From contig NZ_LR733293.1 of NCBI RefSeq assembly GCF_902506095.1, forward strand, positions 602,416 to 666,415: a DNA stretch of 64,000 nucleotides, read 5' to 3'. The DNA comes from Arthrobacter sp. 9AX (GTDB lineage: Bacteria > Actinomycetota > Actinomycetes > Actinomycetales > Micrococcaceae). Below the pieces are notes generated by a model. It saw only the letters and a program-made list of their open reading frames with translations, had not been told where the DNA came from and ran no database searches. Shown piece after piece: positions 7,511-16,485 of the stretch. Within the stretch, counting starts at the first letter, position 1. Each line of letters starts with the position of its first letter. The position numbers were made by a program, and so were the translations under genes.

Positions 7511-8557
7511 TTAGCACCGTCGTAGTTCTGCGAACTCAATCGAGGGCACGATGGCGCCCGCGTCCCGCTCCACGAAGTTGGTGCCCGGCGGCACAACGTC
7601 GTCGATCGCGTCCAGGACGGATTCTCCGAGCTGGACCTCCGCCGCCTTCACGTAGGCTGCCAGATGCTCTTCGTTGCGCGGGCCGATGATCACGCTGCTG
7701 ACGGCGGGGTGGGTCAGGGCGAAGCCGATGGACAGGTCCACCAGCGACAGTTCCAGCTTGTCCGCCAGCCGGGCCAGGGCATCCGACGCGTGCAGCTTCC
7801 GCTCGCTGGAGGGGCCGGAAATGTCATAGCGGCCCGGAAGTGAATGCACCCGGGTGGGCGCCTTGCTTGCCTCCAGCGTGAAATCACCGGACAGCCAGCC
7901 GCCGGCCAGCGGACCATAGGCCAGCACACCGAGCCCGTACTGCTGGGCGATCGGGAAGACGTCGCGCTCGTTGGCCCGCACCAGCATGGAGTAGGGCACC
8001 TGGTTGCCAAGCGGCGGGATCAGGTGATTGGTGGTGGCGAGCCACTGGGCCTCCACAAGCTGCGCCGGGGTGAACACCGAAGTGCCGTAATAGAGGATTT
8101 TTCCCTGCCGGATGAGGTCGTTAAGGGTAGTGATGGTCTCCAGGACGTCGGTGTTGTAGTCCGGCCGGTGCGCCTGGTAGAGGTCGATCCGGTCGGTCTG
8201 CAGGCGACGGAGGCTGCCTTCCACGGCCTGGGTGATCCAGCGCCGCGAATTGCCGGAATGGGCAGGATTGGGGCTCATCTGGCCGTGGAACTTGGTGGCC
8301 AGGAAAACATCGTCACGGCGGCCGCGCAGTGCACGCCCCACCACCTGCTCCGATTCTCCCTGGGAGTAGACGTCGGCCGTGTCGACGGCAGTGATGCCGG
8401 CGTCCAGCGCCGCGTGGATGATCCGGATGCTCTCCTCGGCTCCGGTGGGTGCGCCGGGCGGCCCCCCGGTCCCCTCCCCGAAGTTCATGGTGCCCAGGGT
8501 CAGCGGGCTGATCGGCGTACCTGACCGCCCGAACACCCGCAGTTCGCTGAGGCTCAT
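7511..8557 (-). CDS. Aldo/keto reductase
   Basis: A 348-residue aldo/keto reductase with the full catalytic tetrad: Asp59, Tyr64 (TADVYSQG), Lys89 (ATKFHG) and His130 (YQAHRPD). The NADPH-binding end follows the usual SVIIGPRNEEHL pattern near residue 280. It reduces a carbonyl with NADPH; the substrate is not predictable. The ATG follows a GAGGAG site. It is a single gene, divergent from the GAF-ANTAR regulator with a 198-base spacer in which no clear operator was seen. Confidence 0.88.
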   Translation of the reverse strand: MSLSELRVFGRSGTPISPLTLGTMNFGEGTGGPPGAPTGAEESIRIIHAALDAGITAVDTADVYSQGESEQVVGRALRGRRDDVFLATKFHGQMSPNPAHSGNSRRWITQAVEGSLRRLQTDRIDLYQAHRPDYNTDVLETITTLNDLIRQGKILYYGTSVFTPAQLVEAQWLATTNHLIPPLGNQVPYSMLVRANERDVFPIAQQYGLGVLAYGPLAGGWLSGDFTLEASKAPTRVHSLPGRYDISGPSSERKLHASDALARLADKLELSLVDLSIGFALTHPAVSSVIIGPRNEEHLAAYVKAAEVQLGESVLDAIDDVVPPGTNFVERDAGAIVPSIEFAELRRC

Positions 8558-8744
8558 CTTTCCGGTCTCCTCACAGTTCCTTGCGGCACGCAGCTTTGAT
8601 ACGTGCCCTTGATCGTCACGAGGCTACACAGATCGGCGGTGCCGCTGAAGAAATCCGCCTTAGTCCTTCTCTTTTCGACTTTTGAGGTAACGCTCACGCC
8701 GTGGTGTGACGTTTTGTGGAGCGCAGGAGGGGGCGGAAGTCGCT

Positions 8745-8750
8745 TATATT
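8745..8750 (+). promoter_or_regulatory. -10 element (TATATT) of a leaderless gene
   Basis: TATATT lies five bases before the ATG of the GAF-ANTAR gene. The purine run GAGG right before the ATG is too close to act as a normal ribosome site, so a leaderless message is likely. Confidence 0.5.
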
Positions 8751-8755
8751 GAGGC

Positions 8756-9490
8756 ATGGACACTCACAGCAGCGACGAGCAATTCGTCAAGCTGCACGAC
8801 ATGATTATCGGCAGCACCAGCGTGAGCGGCTTCCTTGGTGATCTGTCCGTCATGGCGGCCTCCACCTTGAGCGAAACCGCGGATTCGCACATCGAATGCG
8901 GCGTTACCCTCCGGCGGCGCAAACGCAGTGCCACCGTCGCCGGGAGCAGCGACCGCGCGCTGGTCCTGGACAAACTTGAGCAGGATCTTGGCCAGGGACC
9001 TTGCCTGACATCCCTGGAAACGATGAAGCCCGTCATCCTCGCCGACGTGCAGACGGACCCCCGCTGGCCCGAATACCAAAAGCTCCTGGCAGCCAACGGC
9101 TGCCGCAGTGTGCTGGGCGTCCCCTTGGCACTGGACGAGAGCCAGGCCGCCGCGCTGGACTTCTTCGCCACCGAATCCGGGGTCTTCAGCGAGAAGGTGG
9201 TCCAACGGGCAGAAGGTTATGCCGAGCTGGCCGGGCGCGCACTGCGGCTTGCCCTGAGGATCGCCGACGCCCAAAATCTGGCCGAGGACCTCGGCGCCGC
9301 GCTGGAACACCGCACCGAAATCAACCTTGCCTGCGGCGTGGTGATGGCCCAGAACCGGTGCTCGCAGGAAGAAGCGATGGCGGTCCTCACCAAGGCCTCC
9401 AGCCACCGGAACCAGAAACTGCGTGATCTCGCCGCGGACATCCTGAGCCAGGTCAGCAAGGGGTCGGTCAGCACCCATTTCGAGCCCTGA
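8756..9490 (+). CDS. GAF-ANTAR domain RNA-binding antiterminator
   Basis: A 244-residue two-domain regulator. Residues about 20-170 form a GAF sensor domain and residues about 174-235 an ANTAR domain (NLAEDLGAALEHRTEINLAC, then GVVMAQNRCSQEEAM). ANTAR domains bind paired hexanucleotide hairpins in nascent RNA and prevent termination. The GAF domain should sense a small ligand or redox signal, and no kinase domain is present. No two-hairpin ANTAR target was recognised nearby. The gene looks leaderless and stands alone before malQ. Confidence 0.88.
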   Translation: MDTHSSDEQFVKLHDMIIGSTSVSGFLGDLSVMAASTLSETADSHIECGVTLRRRKRSATVAGSSDRALVLDKLEQDLGQGPCLTSLETMKPVILADVQTDPRWPEYQKLLAANGCRSVLGVPLALDESQAAALDFFATESGVFSEKVVQRAEGYAELAGRALRLALRIADAQNLAEDLGAALEHRTEINLACGVVMAQNRCSQEEAMAVLTKASSHRNQKLRDLAADILSQVSKGSVSTHFEP

Positions 9491-9540
9491 GTTCCAGCCC
9501 TTTAATGCGACGTTACTGGCCTGGTGCACCTGTGTCCGGG

Positions 9541-9568
9541 TTTCACCTGTGCGCTGCCCTGCAATAAT
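9541..9568 (+). promoter_or_regulatory. Candidate promoter of malQ
   Basis: TTTCAC (9541-9546) and AATAAT (9563-9568) are separated by 16 bases, about 90 bases upstream of the malQ ATG. This is the only A/T-rich -10-like box in the spacer. Prediction from pattern only. Confidence 0.35.
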
Positions 9569-9660
9569 CTGGACCAACGGTTGTGCGCGGGGGTGCAGGC
9601 TCCCGGTGCAACAGGCAGCACTGTAAGTTCGGGCCACATCAGCAAACGAGGCGGACACGA

Positions 9661-11907
9661 ATGACGGCTTCAGACCAGCAGCACTTCCCATCGCAGGCAC
9701 CCGCGCCGGGGCTTCCACCCGCTTACGGCGAAGCCTATGCAGCGGCCACCGAAACTGCGCCCGGGGAGCCTGTTGACCCGCACCTCCTCCAGCAACTGGC
9801 GGACGCGCACGGCGTGGAAACCTCCTTCCAGGGGTGGGACGGCCTGCCGCACTCTGTTGCCGAAGCGACGCTGATCAAGGTGCTGGCCTCGCTCGGGGTG
9901 CAGGCGCATACCAGCCAACTCATCAAGGCGGCGCTGGCGGAGGCGGAACTGGCACCCTGGCGGCGCATGCTGCCACCCGCCGTCGTCATCCAGCAGGGTG
10001 AACCCGCGCAGGTACCAGTACACGTTCGCGACGGCGCCACGGCCCGGCTCAGCATCACCCTTGAAGGCGGCACCGCCGCCCGGGATGCCGTCCAGCAGGA
10101 CCTCTGGGTCCAGCCGCGGGATGTGGACGGCGTGGCCACCGGGCGTGCCACCTTTGCCCTTCCGCAGGACCTGCCGCTGGGATGGCACACCCTCACCGCC
10201 GAGTCCGAGGGCGCCACCGCGTCCGCCACCCTGGTGGTGGTGCCCGCGAGGCTGACCACTGCCGCGGGGTTGGAGAAGCGACGGGGTTGGGGACTTGCCA
10301 CGCAGCTTTACTCCGTCCGGTCAAAGCGGTCGTGGGGCATTGGAGACTTTTCCGACCTGGCGGACCTTGCCGCGCTGAGCGGCACCCGCGGGGCGGACTA
10401 CGTCCTGGTCAATCCGCTGCATGCCGCCGAACCGGTGCCGCCGGTGCAGCCGTCGCCCTATTCGCCCTCTACCCGGCGGTTCTTCAACCCGCTGTACATC
10501 CGCATCGAGGCGATCCCCGAGGTGGCGTACCTGAGGCCGCGCAAGCGGGCCGCCGTGGAGAAGCTCCACGAAGAGGTGGCCGGGCTGAACAAAGAGGGCT
10601 CCCGGCTTGACCGCGACGCCGTCTACGCGGCCAAGCTGCAGGCCCTTGAGCTGCTCTACCATTCCCGCCGTGCGCCCGCCCGGCAGGCTGCCTTCGATGA
10701 GTTCTGCCGCATCGCCGGCCAGGGGCTGGACGATTTTGCCCTGTGGTCCGCCCTCCGGGAGGACCTCGCGCCGGATGACCCGTTTTGGACCGATCCGGCG
10801 TGCGCCATCGGCGCGCCGCAGACCGAAGCGCTGCGGGAAAGGCTGGCAGACAGGATCGGGTTCCACCGCTGGCTTCAGTGGATCTGCGATGAACAGCTCG
10901 AAGACGCCCAGCGGGCCGCACTGCGGTCCGGCATGCGCCTGGGCGTGGTCCACGACCTCGCCGTGGGCGTGGACCACAGCAGTGCCGATGCCTGGACCCT
11001 CCGCCATGTGCTGGCGCCGGGCACCAGCGTGGGCGCGCCCCCGGACATGTACAACCAGCAGGGCCAGGACTGGGGCCAGCCGCCATGGCATCCCGCCCGG
11101 CTGGCCGAGGCCGGATACCTCCCGTTCCGGAACATGCTGGCCACCGTGCTGCGCCATGCGGGGGGCGTGCGGGTGGACCACATCCTGGGCCTCTTCCGGC
11201 TGTGGTGGATTCCTGCGGGCAACGCCCCCGGCGACGGCGCGTACGTGAAATATGATCACGAGGCGCTGATCGGCATCCTGGCCCTCGAGGCGCAGCGCGC
11301 CGGCGCCGTGGTGATCGGTGAGGACCTGGGCACCTTCGAACCTTGGGTCCGGGACTACCTTGCCGCCCGCGGCATCCTGGGCACATCCATCCTTTGGTTT
11401 GAGTACGACGGCGACTCGCCCCTTGCGCCTGAAAGGTACCGGACGCAGGCACTTGCCAGCGTCAACACCCACGACCTTCCACCTACCGCCGGCTACCTCG
11501 CCGGCGACCATGTGGCACTGCGCAGCGGGCTGGGCCTGCTGGAGCGTTCCGAAGCGGAAGAGCGGGCGGAGCACAACGCCTCGCTGGAGAAGATGTTTGC
11601 GCTGCTGAGGGAGCGCGGGTACCTGCCGGAAGACGGGTCCGGCCCTGGTGGAAGCGACCAACGGACCATCGAAGCGCTGCATCTGCTGCTGGCGCAGGCG
11701 CCGTCGGTCCTGCTTGGAGTGGCCCTGGTGGATGCGGTGGGGGAGCGGCGGGTCCAGAACCAGCCCGGCACCACCGAAGCGCTCTACCCGAACTGGCAGG
11801 TTCCGCTCGGCGGCCCGGACGGCCGTCCCGTGCTCCTGGACGATCTTGCCGCCAACCCTCGATTCAACGCGTTGCTGGCGGCGGTGGAGGGGGCCCTGCA
11901 CGGGTAG
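9661..11907 (+). CDS. malQ: 4-alpha-glucanotransferase (amylomaltase), GH77
   Basis: A 748-residue GH77 enzyme that transfers alpha-1,4-glucan chains between maltodextrins and releases glucose in the cytoplasm. The catalytic residues are the nucleophile Asp506 in RVDHILGLFR, the acid/base Glu554 in GEDLGT, and Asp605 in NTHDLPP. About 240 N-terminal residues precede the barrel, as in other actinobacterial MalQ proteins. An upstream in-frame start adds 26 residues of poor quality, so the ATG after CGAGGCGGA is chosen. It belongs functionally with the secreted amylase downstream and the GH65 phosphorylase near 60 kb. Confidence 0.93.
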   Translation: MTASDQQHFPSQAPAPGLPPAYGEAYAAATETAPGEPVDPHLLQQLADAHGVETSFQGWDGLPHSVAEATLIKVLASLGVQAHTSQLIKAALAEAELAPWRRMLPPAVVIQQGEPAQVPVHVRDGATARLSITLEGGTAARDAVQQDLWVQPRDVDGVATGRATFALPQDLPLGWHTLTAESEGATASATLVVVPARLTTAAGLEKRRGWGLATQLYSVRSKRSWGIGDFSDLADLAALSGTRGADYVLVNPLHAAEPVPPVQPSPYSPSTRRFFNPLYIRIEAIPEVAYLRPRKRAAVEKLHEEVAGLNKEGSRLDRDAVYAAKLQALELLYHSRRAPARQAAFDEFCRIAGQGLDDFALWSALREDLAPDDPFWTDPACAIGAPQTEALRERLADRIGFHRWLQWICDEQLEDAQRAALRSGMRLGVVHDLAVGVDHSSADAWTLRHVLAPGTSVGAPPDMYNQQGQDWGQPPWHPARLAEAGYLPFRNMLATVLRHAGGVRVDHILGLFRLWWIPAGNAPGDGAYVKYDHEALIGILALEAQRAGAVVIGEDLGTFEPWVRDYLAARGILGTSILWFEYDGDSPLAPERYRTQALASVNTHDLPPTAGYLAGDHVALRSGLGLLERSEAEERAEHNASLEKMFALLRERGYLPEDGSGPGGSDQRTIEALHLLLAQAPSVLLGVALVDAVGERRVQNQPGTTEALYPNWQVPLGGPDGRPVLLDDLAANPRFNALLAAVEGALHG

Positions 11908-12054
11908 GAAAGGTTAGCGGCGGTCGCGCGGTTTTACCGGCAGCGGACAGGTCACCGGTGTAACTCAGGGTGTAGCTTGAGCGGTGTACTTCAAGCGGTT
12001 TGGGTCAGCAGCGGCGGAGGCAACAGCGGCGGGGGCAACAGTCAGGAGAAGACT

Positions 12055-12963
12055 ATGGGCGAAGGGCCAGTACTCGTTGTAGGCGGCACGGGCATGCTCG
12101 GCGGCCAGGTGGTCACTGAGCTGTTGAACCGGGGGAAGCCGGTGCGGGCCTTAGTGCGGCCGGGCTCGGATGCCTCCCGACTGGAATCCGCCGGGGGGGA
12201 GATTGCCCGTGGCGACATGATGGACGTGGACTCGCTGGTCCGGGCGATGACCGGCGCGGATGCGGTGATCACCTCGGCAGCCGGCTACACAAGGCACCGG
12301 AAGGGCGACAGCCCGGCAATCGACACCGTGGGTAACTCCAACCTCGCCGATGCTGCCAAGCGCGCAGGAGTACGCCGTTTCATCCTCACCAGCATCCTCA
12401 CGTGCGACCAGACGCCGGATGTCCCGCATTTCTGGCACAAACGGCTGATGGAGGACCGGCTCCAAGCCTTGGGTGTCCCGTTCGTGGCCCTGCGGCCCGG
12501 AGCCTTCCTGGACCAGGTGACCCGGTTCGGCGGCGATCCCGTCACCAAGCACAGAGTCAGGTGGTTCGGTTCGCCGGGAATCCCGCTGACCTTTGTGCTC
12601 ACGCCGGATCTTGCCGGCTATCTGGCGGCTGCCGTGGATGCTCCGGGGGTGGAGGGCCAGCGGATCGACATCGGCTGGGACAGGCCCATCTCCATGCAGG
12701 AGTTCGCAGACATCGCAGAGCGGCTGACCGGTGAGGAGGTTCGCGTCCAGTCGGTGCCGGTTGGCGTCCTGCGGGCAGTCGGGGCGCTGACGGGACCGGT
12801 CACCCCGATGGCCAAGGACATGGCTGCCATGATGGGCTGGTTCCAAACCGGTAAGTATGTTGCCCACACAACGCGACAGTCTGAGGTTTTCGGACCCCCG
12901 CCCAGCGCCGAGGATGCCATAAGCCGTCTCATCGCAAGCCTCGGGCACGCCGTTAGAAGCTAG
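12055..12963 (+). CDS. NmrA-like NAD(P)-binding protein (atypical SDR)
   Basis: A 302-residue protein with the atypical SDR motif GGTGMLGGQVV near the N-terminus, then RALVRPGS and the sequence GVRRFILTSIL. This is the NmrA/SDR_a5 group, which includes redox sensors and small reductases. The ATG has an AGGAG site six bases upstream. A longer TTG start at 11977 would add a Gly/Ser-rich leader and is not preferred. It is a single gene before the terminator hairpin at 13038. The substrate or signal is unknown. Confidence 0.8.
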   Translation: MGEGPVLVVGGTGMLGGQVVTELLNRGKPVRALVRPGSDASRLESAGGEIARGDMMDVDSLVRAMTGADAVITSAAGYTRHRKGDSPAIDTVGNSNLADAAKRAGVRRFILTSILTCDQTPDVPHFWHKRLMEDRLQALGVPFVALRPGAFLDQVTRFGGDPVTKHRVRWFGSPGIPLTFVLTPDLAGYLAAAVDAPGVEGQRIDIGWDRPISMQEFADIAERLTGEEVRVQSVPVGVLRAVGALTGPVTPMAKDMAAMMGWFQTGKYVAHTTRQSEVFGPPPSAEDAISRLIASLGHAVRS

Positions 12964-13037
12964 CGTCCGCGCCTGCACCGACCCTCCCCGCCTCGCGGGG
13001 TCACCTGACGACGTTCCAGGTGGGACACCCGGGCGCT

Positions 13038-13076
13038 AAGTGACATCCCCGCCCTCTCGGGGCGGGGATGTCACTT
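13038..13076. terminator. Strong bidirectional terminator hairpin
   Basis: A perfect 17-bp stem (beginning AAGTGACATCCCCGCC) with a 5-base loop sits between the converging NmrA-like and amylase genes. On the plus strand the stem is followed by TGCTTTC. It can stop transcription from both sides. Confidence 0.88.
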
Positions 13077-13080
13077 GCTT

Positions 13081-16000
13081 TCAGCCCGCGGTGATGAGGT
13101 GGGTGAAGTGGTCGTAACGGAAGGTGACCGGGCCGCCGTCGTGCTCAAACACGATATTGGCACCCGGCGAACTTCCACCCGCACCGTAACTGACTCCCCA
13201 CGACCTGTCCAAGGCGGCCTTGAACTCATAGCTGCCGGCCGGGAGGTCCGGGACGGACAGCTTCCACACGAGATTGGCCGGGTCGAGGGCCAGCTGTGCC
13301 TGGTCACAGGCCGGCTCCCAGTCCGTGGCGCAGCCGAGTTCGCTGTCCATGCTCCCCGCAGCCGCAACGGCGCCGGGCTGCTGCGATGCGTACACCGCGC
13401 TGATGACATGCGTGCTGTTGTCGTACCGGAACGTGACCGGTCCGCCCGGGTGGTCCAGCATGATGTTTGATCCGTTCAAGATACCGCCGGCCCCGTAGCT
13501 CACATCCCAGTTGCCGTTGAGTGCGGCCTTGTACTCGTACTGCCCGGCGGGAAGATCAACGGTCAGCCGCCAGATCCTGTCCGCGGGGTCCAGGACCATC
13601 CTGGCCTGGGAACACGCAGGGTCCCAGGGCGCCGTGCAGCCCATGGCCTCGTTCAGGGATCCCGCCACCGTCACCGCATCGGGCTGCGGCGCATCACCCA
13701 CGGTGACGGTCCGGACACTGCTGGTAACGCTGAAACCCGGGCCCGCCATGCTGGCGCGGTACCCCACCTGCGTTCCGTCCGGGAGGCCTGATACGTCGTC
13801 CTTCAGCGAGTACACCGGTGATGAATCATCCGAACCCACCGCGGTCCAGTCCCCGCCGGCGACGCTGCGTTCAAAAGACACCACATGGCTCGCCTTTTCC
13901 GGGTCCGCGGTGGCACTGAGCTCCACGGAGCCCTTCGCACTGCTGCCCTCAACAGGTTTCTGCAGGGTGAGGACCGGCACGGGAACCGTTGCTGCGCGGC
14001 TCTGTGAGGTTGCGGTGTGTCCGCCGTTGTCCAGCACCGTAGCGCGGTACTCCACGGGGGTGCCGGCATCCAGCGCCGCCACGTCGTGGAACACCTGGTA
14101 CGGTGCGGTGTCGTCCGTGCCGATGGGCTGCCACTGGCCGCCTGCTGGCCTGGCCTCGAAGGTGACCTCATTGAATGAGGAGGAGTCGACGTCGGCCGTC
14201 ACCTTAAGCCGCCCGTTGTCACCTTGCGCCGCGGCCGGCTCCTGGAGGACGACGGCGGGCGCGGCCTTGGAGTGCGGGATCCGGCCGGAGGACTCGTAGA
14301 CCACGGCGGAGAGCGGGGGAACGGTGACCGTCAGCTTGCTGTCCTCCGAGGTTTTGGTTTCGTCAGCGGCTTCGCCGTAGATCCTGGTGTAGGTGCGCTT
14401 GGCGATATAGGTGGGCACCTCGGCGGTTTGCGGCTGCTCGCTGTTGTTCAGTGCCACCACATATTCGCGCTGGTCATCGGCGTCGGTGCGCGAGAAGGCA
14501 TAGATCCCGGGACCGTCGGATGCGTAACGGTGCTGGTGGGCGCCGTCGCGGAGGGCCGGGTGCTCCTTGGTCAGCGCGGCCAGCTCACTGATTTTGGTGT
14601 ACAGCGGGTGGTCCTGGTTGAAGTTGTCCGTGGCGTGCGTGGCATCCGTGCCCAGCAGGTCGTCGTCGAGGTACTCCGGCACTTGGCTGGCGAACAGCGT
14701 CTGCCGGGCGTCCTGGTCGCCGCCGGGGCCGGTGAAGCCCTGTTCGTCGCCGTAGTAGATCACCGGGTTGCCCCGGGAAAAGTACATCAGCTCATGGGCG
14801 AGCTGGTCGCGGGCCACCTTTTCGGCGTCGGACGATCCGGGGTTGTCCGTGGCGATGAAGCTTCCGATGCGGCCCATGTCATGATTGCCCAGGAACGTGG
14901 GCAGTTGGTAGACGTTGGAATCGGCGTCGGTGTACCAGTCATCGCCAGCGAAGAACGATTCCAGGGTGCCTGCGCCCTGCCCTTTGGAAGCGAAGTTGCG
15001 GGCCGCGTCCTGGAAGGGGAAGTCCAGCACCGCCTGCATCTTGTTCCGCGTGGTGAACTGGGAAGTGAAGCTCTTGCTGGTGTCGAAGACCTCGCCGAAC
15101 ATAAAGAACTCGTCCTTGCCCTGCTCCTTGGCGTAGCCGAGGACATCCGGGCCGAAATCCTGCCAGAACTCGTTGTTGACGTGCTTCATGGTGTCGATCC
15201 GGAAGCCGTCTACGCCGAAGTCACCGATCCAGGTCTTGTAGATGTCCTTCATTCCGTCCACCACCCTGGGCTGCTCGGTGAAGAGGTCATCCAGGCCGAA
15301 AAAGTCACCGTAGAAGGAGTCTTCGCCCACAAAGGTGGTGTCGCCCCGGTTGTGGTACAGCGTGGGATCGTTCAGCCAGGCCGGAACCTTCAGGTTCTCT
15401 TCGCCCGGTTCCAGGACCGGTTTGTAGGGGAACGACGTGGCAGCGTTGAGCTCGGGAAAGTTTGCCGTGCCCGCGTAGTCCCTGTCATCGAATTCCTCTC
15501 CTGCCGCCGTCTTATACGGGACGGCGTCTTTGGAGACATAGCCCTTCCGCGCGCCTTCCTCATAGCCGATGACGTCCGCAGTGTGGTTGGTGATGATGTC
15601 GAAGTACACCTTCATGCCGCGGCTGTGGGCCTCGTCGATGAGTGCCTTGAGTTCGCCGTTGGTGCCGAGGTGGGGATCGATCTGGGTGAAGTCCGTGACC
15701 CAGTAGCCGTGGTAGCCGGCGGACTTGTCCTCGGGCTGCACTGCCTTGTTCTTGAAGCTGGGGGTCAGCCAGATGGAGGTGGTGCCCAGGCCCTGGATGT
15801 AGTCGATCTTGTCCAGCAGGCCAGCAAGGTCGCCGCCGTTGTAAAAGCCCTTTTTGGTGGGGTCGAAGCCGGACACCATGGGGTTGCTGCCCAGGCCGCC
15901 GTCGTCGTTCGTGGTGCTTCCGTTACTGAAGCGGTCAGCCATAACGAAGTAGAAGTTCTCGTCGGTGACGGGTGCGCGCAGGCTGTGCAAGGCGGGCGTT

Positions 16001-16242
16001 GTGGCCTGCTTTTTGTTGCCCCGGCCGTTGTTGCCCTGGCCGTCGTCGCCAGGGTTCTTGGTGCCGGTGCTTTTGGCAATGCTGACCGGGATTCCGGTGC
16101 CTTGGTTGGTGGTGTTCCGGGTGCCCGGAGTGGCCTGCGCCGGTAGAACCGACGCCGAAACGGCCACGAGGGCGGCCGTCAGTGCGGCGGCTGTTCGTGT
16201 TGTGGCGCGTGGGGAAGCGCCGGGGAGGGTGCGGAATTTCAA
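13081..16242 (-). CDS. Secreted GH13 alpha-amylase with Ig-like and two X25-like C-terminal modules
   Basis: A 1053-residue secreted starch hydrolase. TTG at 16242 is chosen as start: AGGAAAGG lies eight bases upstream and it gives a clean signal peptide cut near residue 37 (ASVLPAQA). A Gly/Asn-rich linker follows, then the GH13 barrel: DIITNH 215-220, nucleophile Asp350 in GFRIDTMKH, acid Glu384 in FGEV, and Asp455 in FLGNHD. After the barrel come Ig-like repeats, then two related modules (about 857-958 and 959-1053). These share AGSxxxxxGC, DWxPAC and GPVTFRYD and resemble X25 modules of pullulanases. They probably bind starch. A LacI/cre-type site lies upstream at 16356. Confidence 0.88.
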   Translation of the reverse strand: MKFRTLPGASPRATTRTAAALTAALVAVSASVLPAQATPGTRNTTNQGTGIPVSIAKSTGTKNPGDDGQGNNGRGNKKQATTPALHSLRAPVTDENFYFVMADRFSNGSTTNDDGGLGSNPMVSGFDPTKKGFYNGGDLAGLLDKIDYIQGLGTTSIWLTPSFKNKAVQPEDKSAGYHGYWVTDFTQIDPHLGTNGELKALIDEAHSRGMKVYFDIITNHTADVIGYEEGARKGYVSKDAVPYKTAAGEEFDDRDYAGTANFPELNAATSFPYKPVLEPGEENLKVPAWLNDPTLYHNRGDTTFVGEDSFYGDFFGLDDLFTEQPRVVDGMKDIYKTWIGDFGVDGFRIDTMKHVNNEFWQDFGPDVLGYAKEQGKDEFFMFGEVFDTSKSFTSQFTTRNKMQAVLDFPFQDAARNFASKGQGAGTLESFFAGDDWYTDADSNVYQLPTFLGNHDMGRIGSFIATDNPGSSDAEKVARDQLAHELMYFSRGNPVIYYGDEQGFTGPGGDQDARQTLFASQVPEYLDDDLLGTDATHATDNFNQDHPLYTKISELAALTKEHPALRDGAHQHRYASDGPGIYAFSRTDADDQREYVVALNNSEQPQTAEVPTYIAKRTYTRIYGEAADETKTSEDSKLTVTVPPLSAVVYESSGRIPHSKAAPAVVLQEPAAAQGDNGRLKVTADVDSSSFNEVTFEARPAGGQWQPIGTDDTAPYQVFHDVAALDAGTPVEYRATVLDNGGHTATSQSRAATVPVPVLTLQKPVEGSSAKGSVELSATADPEKASHVVSFERSVAGGDWTAVGSDDSSPVYSLKDDVSGLPDGTQVGYRASMAGPGFSVTSSVRTVTVGDAPQPDAVTVAGSLNEAMGCTAPWDPACSQARMVLDPADRIWRLTVDLPAGQYEYKAALNGNWDVSYGAGGILNGSNIMLDHPGGPVTFRYDNSTHVISAVYASQQPGAVAAAGSMDSELGCATDWEPACDQAQLALDPANLVWKLSVPDLPAGSYEFKAALDRSWGVSYGAGGSSPGANIVFEHDGGPVTFRYDHFTHLITAG

Positions 16243-16355
16243 GGAAGAGACCTTTCCTGGTAGCTGCGCTGCTGTACAGGCTTGCCCGGGGCAAGGGATT
16301 TGGCATGGGATGCCTGGTGACCGGATCGCGTCGACCCTGTGAACCACGTCACAAC

Positions 16356-16369
16356 TGTAAACGCTTGCA
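16356..16369. promoter_or_regulatory. LacI/GalR-type operator (cre-like) upstream of the amylase gene
   Basis: TGTAAACGCTTGCA matches the 14-base pattern TGNAANCGNTNNCA at every fixed position. It lies 114 bases upstream of the amylase start, where a maltose-type LacI repressor would act. A closely related perfect palindrome precedes the GH65 operon at 58074. Confidence 0.65.
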
Positions 16370-16485
16370 CCGAATAACTCCAGCGTTTAGGAAAAGCCGC
16401 TGCAGGTGGCCCTGGAAGCTTCAGGGAGCAACCGTGAGAGTTGCCGTAGGACCTGTACCCCGACGGGCCCAGGGGCACATCCGCG

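Noticed and set aside
10321..11901. 526-codon open frame antisense to malQ
   Set aside because: MalQ has all catalytic residues on the other strand, and the antisense product is composed of Gly/Arg/His/Gln-rich sequence typical of shadow frames.
11977..12054. Longer TTG start for the NmrA-like protein
   Set aside because: The extra residues are a Gly/Ser-rich run, and the ATG at 12055 has a good AGGAG site.
14224..16146. 640-codon open frame antisense to the amylase gene
   Set aside because: It is the mirror of a GH13 enzyme with complete motifs. High GC leaves few stops on the opposite strand. The translation has no family motif.
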